Of a stretch of DNA of 39,043 nt, positions 24,355-33,441 are shown in pieces. Below the pieces are notes generated by a model. It worked only from the letters and a program-made list of their open reading frames with translations, made no database searches and was not told where the DNA came from. Position 1 is the stretch's first letter. Each line of letters opens with the position of its first letter. The DNA comes from Rhodospirillales bacterium (lineage in GTDB: Bacteria; Pseudomonadota; Alphaproteobacteria; ATCC43930; CGMCC-115725), in contig JAQGIC010000080.1 of the NCBI GenBank assembly GCA_028288725.1, positions 1 through 39,043 of the forward strand. The letters run 5' to 3'. A program made the position numbers and the translations under genes.

Positions 24355-25320
24355 TCACGCCCCATCCATCAGGTGACATGCCACTTTGCGCCCCGGCGCC
24401 ACCTCTTGCAGCGCCGGCACCTCGACCCGGCAGCGCTCCATGACATGGGGGCAGCGCGGGTTGAAATGGCAGCCGGACGGCGGGTTCAAGGGCGAGGCCG
24501 GATCACCGGTCAGCCGCGCCATGGTGACCTTGTGGTTCGGATCCGGCGTCGGCGTGGCGGCGCGGAGCGCCTGGGTATAGGGGTGCAGCGGCGTATCCAG
24601 CAGATCCTCGGCCGGCGCCGTCTCGACGATCCGGCCCAGATACATGACCGCGACCCGCTGGCAGAAATAGCGGACCACGCCCAGGTCGTGGGAAATGAAG
24701 ACCGAGGCCAGGTTGCGCGTCTGCTTGAGCCGGTTCAGCAGCACCAGCACCTGGGCCTGGACCGAGACGTCGAGCGCCGACACCGGCTCGTCCAGGAACA
24801 GCAATTCCGGCCCGACCGAGAGCGCGCGCGCGATGCCGATGCGCTGGCGCTGTCCGCCGGAAAATTCATGAGGGTATTTATGAACGGCCTCGGCCGGCAA
24901 GCCGACCTCCGCCAGCAATTCGCGCACGCGCCCGGGCCATTCCTTCGGCGTTCCGATGCCATGGACCTTCATCGGCTCGGCCAGCGTATCGCCGATGCGC
25001 CGGCGCGGATTGAGCGAGGCGTAAGGGTCCTGAAACACGATCTGCAGCCGCCGGCGCAGGCGGCGCAGATCCGGGCCGGTCGCCTGGAACAGATCGGCGC
25101 CGTCGATCAGCGCGGCACCGCCATCCGGTTCGGTCAGGCGCAGGACCGTGCGGGCCGAGGTGGATTTGCCGCAGCCGCTCTCGCCGACCAGGCCCAGCGC
25201 CTCGCCGCGCGCGACCTCGAACGAGATGCCGTCGAGCGCCTTGACCGTCTGCACCGGACCGGAAAAGCCGAAGCCGGACCGCACTGGGAAGGTCTTCACC
25301 AGATCCTTGACGACCAGCAT
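24355..25320 (-). CDS. Peptide/opine ABC transporter ATPase, DppF type
   Basis: A 321-residue ATPase of a family-5 (dipeptide/oligopeptide/opine/nickel) ABC importer. Motifs in order: Walker [11 protein letters not shown]-loop FQDPYASLNPRRR, signature FSGGQRQR, Walker B LLFLDEP, and the H-loop SHD. The C-terminal extension contains the Cys-rich CHFNPRCPHVMERC typical of DppF/OppF. The ATG at 25320 overlaps the DppD stop codon by one base (TGATG), indicating translational coupling. Last gene of the transporter operon. Confidence 0.93.
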   Translation of the reverse strand: MLVVKDLVKTFPVRSGFGFSGPVQTVKALDGISFEVARGEALGLVGESGCGKSTSARTVLRLTEPDGGAALIDGADLFQATGPDLRRLRRRLQIVFQDPYASLNPRRRIGDTLAEPMKVHGIGTPKEWPGRVRELLAEVGLPAEAVHKYPHEFSGGQRQRIGIARALSVGPELLFLDEPVSALDVSVQAQVLVLLNRLKQTRNLASVFISHDLGVVRYFCQRVAVMYLGRIVETAPAEDLLDTPLHPYTQALRAATPTPDPNHKVTMARLTGDPASPLNPPSGCHFNPRCPHVMERCRVEVPALQEVAPGRKVACHLMDGA

Positions 25321-26327
25321 CACAGCCCCCCTTCCGGACGCCCGAGCCAGCAGCGCATCTGGTGGTCCGGCCGACCGCCGCCCGGCAGCAACGGCGGCCG
25401 GCGGGTGCAGACCTCCATCACATGGGCGCAGCGCGATTGGAACCGGCAGCCGTCCGGCATCTGGAACAGGGTCGGTACCTGGCCCGGGATCGGCTCCAGA
25501 CTGTCCGGCCGACGGTCGGCGCGCGGTACCGATTTCAACAAGGCGGCGCTATAGGGGTGGCTCGGCCGCTGGAAGAAATCATCGACCGGTGCCGTCTCGA
25601 CCACGTCGCCGCCATACATCACCACGACACGGGATGCGATGGAGGCGACCACGCCCAGATTATGGGTGATGAACAGCACGGCCATGCCGTCCTCGGCCTG
25701 CAGTTCGGCGATCAGGTTCAGCACCTGGGCCTGGATCGTGACGTCGAGCGCGGTCGTCGGCTCGTCGGCCAGCAACACCTTGGGCCGACAGGCGACCGCC
25801 ATGGCGATCATCACCCGCTGGCGCATGCCGCCGGAGAATTGATGGGGGTAATCGTCGATCCGGCGCGCGGACGCCGGGATCTGCACCCGGTTCATCAGCC
25901 GCAGCACCTCGGCCCTGGCCGCCGCCCCGTCCAAGCCCCGATGGCGCCGAAGCGTCTCGGCGATCTGGAATCCCACGGGCAGCACCGGGTTGAGGCTGGT
26001 CATCGGCTCCTGAAAGATCATCGAGACCAGATTGCCGCGCAGGCCTTCGAACTCCCGCTCCGGCAGGCCGACGACTTCGCGTCCATCGACCGTTACGCTG
26101 CCGGAAAGAACCTTGCCGACCTTGGCCGGCAGCAGGCCCATGATCGACATGGCGGTCAGGCTCTTGCCGCAGCCGCTCTCGCCGACCAGCGCCACGGTCT
26201 CGCGCGGCATGACCTCGAACGACACGCCGCGCACGGCCTGGTGCCAAATGCCGCGGATCTTGAGGCCGGTGGTCAGATCCTTGACCGCCAGCGCCGGCGG
26301 GGTCTTCAGCGGCACGACATTGGTCAT
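25320..26327 (-). CDS. Peptide/opine ABC transporter ATPase, DppD type
   Basis: A 335-residue ATPase, partner of the DppF-type subunit. It carries Walker [11 protein letters not shown]-loop [10 protein letters not shown], signature FSGGMRQR, Walker [12 protein letters not shown] and the C-terminal [14 protein letters not shown] motif. The ATG at 26327 overlaps the stop codon of the DppC permease gene by four bases (ATGA). Forms the heterodimeric ATPase pair of the importer. Confidence 0.94.
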   Translation of the reverse strand: MTNVVPLKTPPALAVKDLTTGLKIRGIWHQAVRGVSFEVMPRETVALVGESGCGKSLTAMSIMGLLPAKVGKVLSGSVTVDGREVVGLPEREFEGLRGNLVSMIFQEPMTSLNPVLPVGFQIAETLRRHRGLDGAAARAEVLRLMNRVQIPASARRIDDYPHQFSGGMRQRVMIAMAVACRPKVLLADEPTTALDVTIQAQVLNLIAELQAEDGMAVLFITHNLGVVASIASRVVVMYGGDVVETAPVDDFFQRPSHPYSAALLKSVPRADRRPDSLEPIPGQVPTLFQMPDGCRFQSRCAHVMEVCTRRPPLLPGGGRPDHQMRCWLGRPEGGL

Positions 26328-27181
26328 GATACCGCCGCCTTGGGATCGGTTGCGTCGCGCAAGCCGTCACCGATCATGTTGAGCGCCAGCATGACGATCA
26401 GCACGGCCAGGCTGGGGAAGACCGCGAGCCAGGGCGCATCCAGCAAATTCTCGAAGCCTTCCCGGATGATGCTGCCCCAGGTCGCGGTCGGCGGCGGCAA
26501 GCCCAGGCCGATGAAGCTCAGGCTCGCCTCGGTCCGGATCGCGGTCGCGAGCCAGAGCGAGCCCATGACGATCAGATCGTCGAGCACGTTCGGCAGGATA
26601 TGCACCAGCATGATGCGGAGATTCGAGAAGCCCAGCGCCCGACCGGCCTCGACGAAATCGCGTTCCTTCAGGCTGAGCGTCGGGCCGCGCGCGACCCGGG
26701 CGAAGGGCGGCACGGCGGTGATCGCGATCGCCAGGATCAGGTCCGTGAGATTGGCGCCCAGCAGCGCCACGATGATCAGGCCCATGATCAGCTGCGGGAA
26801 GCTCAACAGCACGTCCATCACCGCCATCACGCCCTGGTCGAACCGACCCCCGACATAGCCGGAAAGGATGCCGATCGAACCGCCGAGCAGCATCGAGATC
26901 GCGGTCGAAACCGCGCCCACGAACAAGGAGACGCGGGCGCCCCAGATCACCCGGCTCAAGACGTCGCGGCCGAAGAAATCCGTGCCGAACCAGTGCTGGG
27001 CATTGGGCGCGCCCAGGCTGGCGATCGCATCCTGATCGTTCGGGTCGTAGGGCGAGATCCAGGGCGCCAGCACCGCCAGCAGGATGATGAACACGAGCAG
27101 GGCCACGCCGGCCATGAGCGAACGGTTGCCCAGCGCGCGGCCGGCGATGCCCTTGGGGGCGCCGATTGCACCGACCGCCAT
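26324..27181 (-). CDS. Peptide/opine ABC transporter permease, DppC type
   Basis: A 285-residue inner-membrane permease. The N-terminal FWAPWISPYDPN-like segment (here APWISPYDPNDQD) and HWFGTDFFGRDVLSRVIWGAR are hallmarks of DppC/OppC. The EAA loop (DFVEAGRALGFSNLRIMLVHILPN) contacts the ATPases. The ATG at 27181 is one base beyond the stop codon of the DppB gene. The start is placed at MAVGAIGAPKG, since the upstream extension runs into the DppB gene. Confidence 0.93.
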   Translation of the reverse strand: MAVGAIGAPKGIAGRALGNRSLMAGVALLVFIILLAVLAPWISPYDPNDQDAIASLGAPNAQHWFGTDFFGRDVLSRVIWGARVSLFVGAVSTAISMLLGGSIGILSGYVGGRFDQGVMAVMDVLLSFPQLIMGLIIVALLGANLTDLILAIAITAVPPFARVARGPTLSLKERDFVEAGRALGFSNLRIMLVHILPNVLDDLIVMGSLWLATAIRTEASLSFIGLGLPPPTATWGSIIREGFENLLDAPWLAVFPSLAVLIVMLALNMIGDGLRDATDPKAAVS

Positions 27182-27182
27182 C

Positions 27183-28124
27183 TCAGCGCACCCGAATGCG
27201 CGGATCGACCGCGCCATAGGCGAGATCGGTCGCGAGGTTGGCGCCGACCACGACCAGCGCATAGATCACCATCAGCCCCTGCAGCATGGTGTAGTCGCGG
27301 TCGTTCAAGGCGCCGACGATGAGCTTGCCCAGGCCCGGCCGGTTGAACACGATCTCGGTCAGCACCGAATTGCCGATCAGGATGCCGAAATAGAGCCCGA
27401 CCACGGTCACGACCGGGATGAGGGCGTTCCGCAGCGCGTGGCGCCAGACCACGAGCCGCGCCGGCACGCCCTTGGCCCGCGCCGTGCGGATATAGTCCTC
27501 GCTCAAGGAGGCCAGCATGCCCGACCGGGTCACGCGGGCGACATAGGCAACCATGATGAAACCCAGATTGAGCGCCGGCAGCACCAGCGCGCGCAGATGG
27601 GCCGGCGGGTTGGCGAAGGGCGCGTTGCCGATGACCGGGAACCAGGGCAGCTCGACCGCCAGCAGCAGCAGCATCAGGATGCCGGAAATGAACGCCGGGA
27701 AGCTGAGCCCCAAGAGCGAGGTCCAGCGCGCGACCGCGTCGATCCAGCCGCCGCGATGCTGGGCGGCGAGCACGCCCAGCGGCAGGCCCATGAGCACGCC
27801 CAGGAAGATGCCGACGAAGGTCAGCTCCAGCGTATAGGGCAGCACGGTCGCGACCTCGCCCCAGACCGGCCGGTTGCGCACCATGGAGATGCCCAGATCG
27901 CCCTGCAGGACCGCCGCCATGAACTGCAGATACTGGTCCCACAGCGGCACGTCGAGGCCCATGCGGTGGCGCAGCGCCACCAGCGCCTGCTCCGTCGCCT
28001 GGTCGCCCAGGATGACGAGCGCCGGGTCGCCCGGCACGATCCGCACCAGGACGAAGACCAGCGACAGCACTGCCCAGAGCGTGGGCAGCGCCATCACGAG
28101 ACGAAGGGCGACGAAACGCAGCAT
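27183..28124 (-). CDS. Peptide/opine ABC transporter permease, DppB type
   Basis: A 313-residue permease with about six helices. The N-terminus MLRFVALRLVMALPTLWAVL, the periplasmic IVPGDPALVILG, the EAA loop (DYIRTARAKGVPARLVVWRHALRN) and FNRPGLGKLIVGALNDRDYTMLQG are typical of DppB/OppB. The ATG at 28124 lacks a strong binding site; an in-frame ATG at 28151 falls inside a REP palindrome and is less likely. A REP pair separates it from the binding-protein gene upstream. Confidence 0.92.
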   Translation of the reverse strand: MLRFVALRLVMALPTLWAVLSLVFVLVRIVPGDPALVILGDQATEQALVALRHRMGLDVPLWDQYLQFMAAVLQGDLGISMVRNRPVWGEVATVLPYTLELTFVGIFLGVLMGLPLGVLAAQHRGGWIDAVARWTSLLGLSFPAFISGILMLLLLAVELPWFPVIGNAPFANPPAHLRALVLPALNLGFIMVAYVARVTRSGMLASLSEDYIRTARAKGVPARLVVWRHALRNALIPVVTVVGLYFGILIGNSVLTEIVFNRPGLGKLIVGALNDRDYTMLQGLMVIYALVVVGANLATDLAYGAVDPRIRVR

Positions 28125-28146
28125 AGGGTGGTCTTGTTCCTCATTC

Positions 28147-28255
28147 TTCATTCCCGCGCAGACGGGAATCCAGCAGTTACGCGCGGCAGCGCGGACAAGA
28201 ACCATGTCGCGGCAGACACCGCTCTTGCTGGATTCCCACCTGCGCGGGAATGACG
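28147..28255. repeat. REP palindrome pair between binding-protein and permease genes
   Basis: Bases 28147-28173 and 28228-28255 are inverted copies of the REP family also seen near 281, 7042 and 38552, with two or three differences. They lie between the stop codon of the solute-binding protein gene and the dppB-type start. This position can protect the upstream mRNA and lower downstream expression, as in other binding-protein operons. Confidence 0.8.
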
Positions 28256-28262
28256 GTTCTTG

Positions 28263-29810
28263 TTAATCCAGCGTGGAGGCTTCGGTGATCGTGGGCCCGA
28301 GGTTGAGCGAGCCCTTCAGATCATAGTTGAAATGCAGCTTGGTATGATGAGCCCAGACCTGCAGCTGTTCGAACAGAGGCACCGCGCAGACATCGTCGAC
28401 GATCTTCTGCTGGGCGGTCGCCCACAGCGCCTGCTGCTTCGCATCTTCCGGCTCGACGCGGGCGGCGTCGATTTCCTTATCCGCGACCGCGCAATGGGAG
28501 AAGTTCGTGGCGGCGGTCGGCGTCATGACCGTCGAGCGCGAATGGAAGAACTGGGTCATGTAGATGTCGTCGACCGGAAAGCGCGCCGCCGAGTAATAGA
28601 CCGCCATGCTGAGATCCTTGCGGATCTGGGCATGGAAGGTCGCGTGATCCACGACCTGCAGTTCCAGATTGATGCCCGCCTGCTTCAGCTGCGCCTGCAC
28701 GATCTGCATGGAATTGAGCATGGTCGGCAGGCTGGTCTGGATCACCGTGATCGTGATGCCGTTCGGATAGCCTGCCTCGGCCAGCAATGCCTTGGCCCTG
28801 GTGACATCATGCGGGAACAGCTTGGCGTCGATCGTGCCCAGATAGCCCGCCGGCACGACCGAGGTCGCGGGCTCCGCGGTTGCCGCCCCCTTGAACTGCG
28901 CGATCCCCGCGCGGTCGATGGCATAGGCGACGGCTTGGCGGACCCGGAGATCGTCGAGCGGCTTCTTGGTTTGGTTCAAAGAAAGCTCGGCCAACTCGGC
29001 CGGACGGATCACGTCGACGACCGTACCGGGCGCCTCCTTGGTCCGCTCGACCCATTTCTGATCCTGGCGACCGTAGAGCAGATCGAGTTCGCCCGAGGAG
29101 AAAGCCAGATCGCGGCTGGCATCGGACGGGATGAATTTGAAGTTGATGCCGTCGATTTTGGGCTTGCCGCGGAAATAGCCCGCGTGGGCGACCAGGACGA
29201 TCCCCTGGTTCGGCTGATATTCCTTGATCTCGAACGGGCCGGTGCCGACCGGCATGGTGCGGAACTGCTCGCCCAGTTGCTCGACCGCCTTTTTCGAGAC
29301 GATATTGCCGCCCTGATAATTCGCCACCAGGCCCAGGAAGCCGGGCACGACCTGCTTCAGCTTGATCTGGACCGTATAGGGATCGAGTGCGGTGATGCTG
29401 TCGACGTTGGCATAGTCGGCGGCGAAGGAAGAACTGTCCTTGTCGGCGGCGCGCTTGAGCGAGAACACGACGTCCTCGGCCGTCATCTCGCCGAAACCGC
29501 GCTGAAACTGCACGCCATGGCGGAGCGCGAAGGTCCAGGTCAGCTTGTCGGGCGAACGCCGGAAGCTGTCGGCCAGATCCGGCTCCAGCCCGTCGATCGC
29601 GACCGAGCCGGGCTTGAAGCGCACCAATCCGTTGAACACCCAGTTCATCACCGGCTTGTCCTGGGTCGAGACCGCGCGATGCGGGTCGAGCGCGCCGACA
29701 TCGGCCGCCGCCATGCCCACGTTCAGAATTTTTTCGGCCTGCGCCGTCCCGAGAGCCAAGGGCGATGCCATGCAACAGAGGGCAGCCGCCAGGATGTGAA
29801 ACCGCTTCAT
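28263..29810 (-). CDS. ABC transporter solute-binding protein, family 5
   Basis: A 515-residue periplasmic binding protein of the peptide/opine/nickel family (SBP_bac_5). It starts with a signal peptide (MKRFHILAAALCCMASPLAL, cleavage near AQA). Family marks are LVRFKPGSVAIDGLEPDLAD, WTFALRHGVQF, MTAEDVVFSLKRAAD, VGTGPFEIKEY and VRQAVAYAIDR. It gives the importer its specificity, which cannot be read from sequence. The ATG at 29810 follows ggaacaggga. The gene is bounded on both sides by stem-loop structures. Confidence 0.94.
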   Translation of the reverse strand: MKRFHILAAALCCMASPLALGTAQAEKILNVGMAAADVGALDPHRAVSTQDKPVMNWVFNGLVRFKPGSVAIDGLEPDLADSFRRSPDKLTWTFALRHGVQFQRGFGEMTAEDVVFSLKRAADKDSSSFAADYANVDSITALDPYTVQIKLKQVVPGFLGLVANYQGGNIVSKKAVEQLGEQFRTMPVGTGPFEIKEYQPNQGIVLVAHAGYFRGKPKIDGINFKFIPSDASRDLAFSSGELDLLYGRQDQKWVERTKEAPGTVVDVIRPAELAELSLNQTKKPLDDLRVRQAVAYAIDRAGIAQFKGAATAEPATSVVPAGYLGTIDAKLFPHDVTRAKALLAEAGYPNGITITVIQTSLPTMLNSMQIVQAQLKQAGINLELQVVDHATFHAQIRKDLSMAVYYSAARFPVDDIYMTQFFHSRSTVMTPTAATNFSHCAVADKEIDAARVEPEDAKQQALWATAQQKIVDDVCAVPLFEQLQVWAHHTKLHFNYDLKGSLNLGPTITEASTLD

Positions 29811-29830
29811 CGTCCCTGTTCCTTCTGGTT

Positions 29831-29846
29831 CGCCCCTTTTGGGGCG
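29831..29846 (-). other. Intercistronic hairpin upstream of binding-protein gene
   Basis: A perfect 6-bp stem (29831-29836 with 29841-29846, cgcccc arm) with a TTTT loop lies between the oxidase stop codon and the binding-protein start. No T tract follows on the minus strand. It may stabilise a processed binding-protein mRNA. Confidence 0.45.
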
Positions 29847-29865
29847 TTGGTTTAAGTGTATTGGA

Positions 29866-30978
29866 TCACCGAAACCGCGCGAGCGCGAAGGCTTTGATGT
29901 CGGTCGGCGTCTCGCCGTCGACGATCAACTCCGACAGCACCTCGCCGACGGCCGGTCCCAGCTGGAAACCATGGCCGGAGAAGCCGAAGGCATGGAGCAG
30001 GCGCGGGATGGTCAGGCTGGCCCCGATCACCGGAATATGGTCCGGCATCTCGCCGTCGAGCCCCGACCAGGACCGGATCACCAGGGCGCCCCTGAGAGCC
30101 GGGATCAGATCGATCAGCTTCGCCATCGACGCCTCGGTCGTGGCGGTGAGCGGCCGCGAGCGCTCCAGCTCGATGTCGCCCCAGCCGGCCCCGCCGCCGA
30201 ACACGACATTGCCGCGATCGACCTGGCGGACATAGATGTCGCCGCCGCACACGCCGATCGAGCGGTCGATGAAGAACGGCAGCGGCTCGGTCACCACCAT
30301 ATTGGGCGACAGCGTTTGGACCGGAGCCCCGTCGCCGAACCAGTCGGCGACCTGGCCGGCCCAGGCACCCGCGACATTGATCAGCCAGCGGCTTGTCACC
30401 ACCAGGCCGCCCGCGGCCCGGACATCGAATGTCTCGCCGTCGAAACTGGCGGCCTCGACCCGGGTCAGCTCACGGATATCGGCCCCGGCCCGGCGCGCGG
30501 CGCGCGCGAACGCCGGACCGACCAGGCGCGGATTGGCCTGGCCGTCGTCAAGACAGAGCGAGGCGCCGACCACCTTGCGGCCGAGCCAGGGGTAATCGTC
30601 GCGTACCGCGTTCGGCCCGATCAGCTTCAGATCGAGGCCCCATTCGGCGGCGTTGCGGGCGTAGGTCTCCAGCACGGCCATGTCGGCGTCGGAGCGGGCC
30701 AGCTTCACGTGGCCGGTCGCGCGGAATTCGCCGTCCTCGCCGACCAGTTCGGGCAGCCGGTCCCAGATCGCGCGCGACCGGGTCGCCAGCGGCAGCTCTA
30801 CCAGGCTGCGGCCCTGACGGCGAACGCCGCCGAAATTGACGCCGCTGGCGCCGGCGCCGCAGTAGCCCTTGTCCATCAGCACGACGCTGAGACCGCGTTT
30901 CCTGAGCGCCAGTGCCGCGGCGCAGCCGGCGGTACCGCCACCGATGATCGCAACGTCGGGGCGCAGGCGCTCGGTCAT
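29866..30978 (-). CDS. FAD-dependent amino-acid oxidase/dehydrogenase (DadA-like, beta subunit)
   Basis: A 370-residue flavoprotein of the glycine/D-amino-acid oxidase family. FAD binding is shown by VAIIGGGTAGCAAALALRKR at 9-28. The C-terminal substrate/FAD segment is WSGLDGEMPDHIPVIG with FGFSGHGFQLGPAVGE. Together with the two upstream genes it matches heteromeric oxidases such as opine oxidase, hydrogen cyanide synthase HcnABC and D-hydroxyproline dehydrogenase, which oxidise C-N bonds. The ATG at 30978 overlaps the preceding stop codon by four bases (ATGA). Start and length are normal. Confidence 0.88.
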   Translation of the reverse strand: MTERLRPDVAIIGGGTAGCAAALALRKRGLSVVLMDKGYCGAGASGVNFGGVRRQGRSLVELPLATRSRAIWDRLPELVGEDGEFRATGHVKLARSDADMAVLETYARNAAEWGLDLKLIGPNAVRDDYPWLGRKVVGASLCLDDGQANPRLVGPAFARAARRAGADIRELTRVEAASFDGETFDVRAAGGLVVTSRWLINVAGAWAGQVADWFGDGAPVQTLSPNMVVTEPLPFFIDRSIGVCGGDIYVRQVDRGNVVFGGGAGWGDIELERSRPLTATTEASMAKLIDLIPALRGALVIRSWSGLDGEMPDHIPVIGASLTIPRLLHAFGFSGHGFQLGPAVGEVLSELIVDGETPTDIKAFALARFR

Positions 30979-32342
30979 GTCGCCTCCGCCGGGTGGGTTT
31001 CGGCGACCGGGACCGGCTTGACCGGCGCCTGGCCGCGCAGCCGGCCGACCGCACCCGGTTCGACCTCGCGCCAATGGCTGAGCAGTTCGGCACCGGCCGA
31101 GGCGCACATGCGGCCCTGGCAGCGGCCCATGCCCAGGCGGCTATAGGCCTTCAGGCGGTTCATCTCAATGGCCTCGCGCTGTTCGACCTGGAACCTGAGA
31201 TGGCCGGCGGTGACACCCTCGCAACGGCAGATGATGAGATTGTCGGGGATGGCGCCATGGAAGCGATGGGGGAACGGATAGGCCGCCTCGATCGCACGGC
31301 GGAAGCGGGCGATGCGGGCGAGGCCCTGGTCCAGGCGCACAAGGCGCGCGGCATCGACGGCCTGGCCGAGATCGCCCAGCAGGGTCCAGGCGACCCGCTC
31401 GCCGGCGAGTTCCGCCGCATCGGCGCCGGCGATGCCGGCCCCGTCGCCGGCCAGATAGATATGGCGCTCGGAAGCGCGGCCGTCGGCGTCCTTCATCGGC
31501 AGCCATTGGCGCGTCAGCTCGTCGAACGCGAAGCCGCAGCCGAGCAGGTCGGCCAGCTGGGTTTCCGAGCGCAAGCCGAAGCCGGCGCCGACCGCGTCGC
31601 ACGCGATCCGGCCGGTCTCGCCGCCGCGCCGCCAGCTGATGGCCTCCGGCGCGTTCGCGCCCTCGACCGCGAAACCTTCGACACCCTCGATCACCGGAAC
31701 GCCCCGGCGCTTCAGCTGTGCCAGATAGTAAACCCCCTTGGCGAACAGCTTGGGCAGGGCCAGCAGGCCGGGCGACGCTTTGAGCTTGGTTGCGAAGGAA
31801 CTGGTATCGAGCACGGCCACGACATTCGCGCCGGCCTTGGCATATTGATAGGCGACCAGCGGCAGCAGCGGCCCGGTGCCGGCGAACACGACGCGCCGGC
31901 CGATGGCGCAGCCCTGGGCCTTCAGCGCGATCTGCGCGCCACCCAGGCTGAACACGCCGGGCAGGGTCCAGCCTTCGAACGGGATCGACCGGTCGGTCGC
32001 CCCGGTCGCCAGGATCAGCCGGTCGAACGCGAGCCGCTCGGCCCCGCGCGGCCCGGTCAGGTCCAGCACCGTGCCGCGCGCGTTCCAGACCAGGGTTTCA
32101 GGCCGATAATCGATAGCGAGCCCATCGAGCGCGCGATGGATCGACACCGCCTTGGCCGCTTCGAAGCCGTAGAGCTTGTCGGCCGCCCGCTCGGCGCCCG
32201 GCGGCGGCTGGCGATAGATCTGACCGCCGACGCGCATGTTCTCGTCGATCAGCACGACGCGGCGGCCGGCCTTGGCGAGCGTCGCCGCGGCACGCACGCC
32301 GGCCGGGCCGGCGCCGATGATGACGATCGCCGGTTCAGCCAT
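30975..32342 (-). CDS. FAD/NAD(P)-binding oxidoreductase with BFD-like [2Fe-2S] domain (HcnB-like)
   Basis: A 455-residue flavoprotein subunit. VIIGAGPAGVRAAATLAKAG binds FAD, VVFAGTGPLLPLVA is the second nucleotide-binding motif, and IYLAGDGAGIAGA is the FAD-closing motif. The C-terminus carries a BFD-like cluster motif: ICRCEGV with two Cys, then MGRCQGRMC. This is the HcnB / opine-oxidase-A / hydroxyproline-dehydrogenase-alpha architecture. It overlaps the ferredoxin-like subunit gene by eight bases and the DadA-like gene by four, so the three subunits are translated together. Confidence 0.9.
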   Translation of the reverse strand: MAEPAIVIIGAGPAGVRAAATLAKAGRRVVLIDENMRVGGQIYRQPPPGAERAADKLYGFEAAKAVSIHRALDGLAIDYRPETLVWNARGTVLDLTGPRGAERLAFDRLILATGATDRSIPFEGWTLPGVFSLGGAQIALKAQGCAIGRRVVFAGTGPLLPLVAYQYAKAGANVVAVLDTSSFATKLKASPGLLALPKLFAKGVYYLAQLKRRGVPVIEGVEGFAVEGANAPEAISWRRGGETGRIACDAVGAGFGLRSETQLADLLGCGFAFDELTRQWLPMKDADGRASERHIYLAGDGAGIAGADAAELAGERVAWTLLGDLGQAVDAARLVRLDQGLARIARFRRAIEAAYPFPHRFHGAIPDNLIICRCEGVTAGHLRFQVEQREAIEMNRLKAYSRLGMGRCQGRMCASAGAELLSHWREVEPGAVGRLRGQAPVKPVPVAETHPAEAT

Positions 32343-32643
32343 GGGACGGCGTCCATTTGGTGAACAGCGCCATGCCCGGCTCGACCAGCGTCGAGCAGCC
32401 GCGCCGCCGGGCGCCGCCCGCGTCATAGACCCAACAGGCCTGGCAGGCGCCCATCAGGCAGAAGCCGGCCCGGTCATGCGGCGTGAAATCGCTGGCGCCG
32501 ATGCTGGCCCGGTTCAAGAGGATCGCGGTCAGCACCGTATCGCCGGCGCGCGCGCTCGCGGCCGTGCCATCGATGGTGAAAGGGATTTCGGCGCCCGACC
32601 GCTCGGCCAATCTGACGAACTGCCCCGTCACAGCCCCGGTCAC
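32335..32643 (-). CDS. (2Fe-2S)-binding subunit, HcnA-like
   Basis: A 102-residue iron-sulfur subunit with Cys62-x4-Cys67-x2-Cys70-x12-Cys83, the plant-type [2Fe-2S] pattern found in HcnA, the sarcosine oxidase alpha N-terminus and opine oxidase gamma subunits. It probably relays electrons inside the three-subunit oxidase. The start is a GTG at 32643 that overlaps the SDR stop codon by four bases (GTGA). Its 3' end overlaps the HcnB-like gene. Confidence 0.88.
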   Translation of the reverse strand: MTGAVTGQFVRLAERSGAEIPFTIDGTAASARAGDTVLTAILLNRASIGASDFTPHDRAGFCLMGACQACWVYDAGGARRRGCSTLVEPGMALFTKWTPSHG

Positions 32644-33323
32644 AGCATGGTCTCGTAGCGGCCATTGACCAGCAGTTCGGCGATCGAGGCGGAATTCGGC
32701 AGATCGAGCAGCAGCTCGACCATGCGCGCCAGATCCTCCGGCTGGATCAATTCGTCCGGGGTCAGGTCGTGCTTGCCGGCGATCAGGTCGGTATCGACAT
32801 AGCCGGGACAGAGCGCCGTCGCCCGGATGCCGTGCGGCCAGCCGACCCGGCGCACCGCATGGGTCAGCGCCACAACCGCATGCTTCGACATCTGATAGCC
32901 GACATTGAGCCCCAGCACCCGCTTGCCCGACAGCGAAGCCAGATTGATCACCCGACCCCGCCCGCTCGCCTTCAGATGCGGCAAGGCCGCGCGAATGACC
33001 CGGAACGGCGCCTTGACGTTGATGTCGAACAGATCGTCGAGCAGGGACTCGTCGCCATCCTCCAGCCCGACATGGGGCGCGACGCCGGCATTGTTGATCA
33101 GCGCGTCGATCCGGCCGTGCGCCGCCACGGCCTCGGCGACCCAGCGGGCGCCGGCATCCCGGTCGAGCGCGTCATAGCGATGGACGGTGCAGGTGTCGGT
33201 GCCGGCCACCGCGGCCGGTCGGCGGACGCCCAAGGCGAGCCGCCATCCGGCCGCGGCCAGCCGCCGGGCGACAGCCGCGCCGATGCCACGATTGGCCCCC
33301 GATATCAGCGCGACCCTATGCAT
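32640..33323 (-). CDS. Short-chain dehydrogenase/reductase
   Basis: A 227-residue NAD(P)-dependent oxidoreductase with the Rossmann motif SGANRGIGAAVARRL (8-22), NNAGVAPH, and the catalytic Ser (INLASLSGK) and Tyr-x3-Lys (GYQMSKHA). First gene of the catabolic operon, with ggaggg just ahead of the ATG at 33323. The substrate is probably an alcohol or ketone intermediate of the pathway. It is divergent from the IclR-type regulator. Confidence 0.9.
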   Translation of the reverse strand: MHRVALISGANRGIGAAVARRLAAAGWRLALGVRRPAAVAGTDTCTVHRYDALDRDAGARWVAEAVAAHGRIDALINNAGVAPHVGLEDGDESLLDDLFDINVKAPFRVIRAALPHLKASGRGRVINLASLSGKRVLGLNVGYQMSKHAVVALTHAVRRVGWPHGIRATALCPGYVDTDLIAGKHDLTPDELIQPEDLARMVELLLDLPNSASIAELLVNGRYETML

Positions 33324-33373
33324 TCGCCCTCCAGCTCCCACGAGGGCCAAGTCCATCACGGCCGAACCGGCGC

Positions 33374-33431
33374 TGTCAAAGACGATTTCACATCATGATA
33401 TTTATCTTCAATTCCATTCCGTTATGTGGAA
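33374..33431. promoter_or_regulatory. Divergent promoter/operator region, SDR operon and IclR gene
   Basis: On the minus strand TTGACA (complement of 33374-33379) is a good -35 box for the SDR-led operon; the -10 is poor. A palindrome TTCC-N7-GGAA (33417-33420 and 33428-33431) lies next to the IclR start and resembles the operators bound by IclR regulators. It could mediate autoregulation and control of the catabolic block. By-eye motif only. Confidence 0.35.
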
Positions 33432-33441
33432 CGATGGACTC

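Noticed and set aside
29866-32643. Hydrogen cyanide synthase operon hcnABC
   Set aside because: The three-subunit architecture is shared with opine oxidases and D-hydroxyproline dehydrogenases. The ABC importer and IclR context fits catabolism better than cyanide production.
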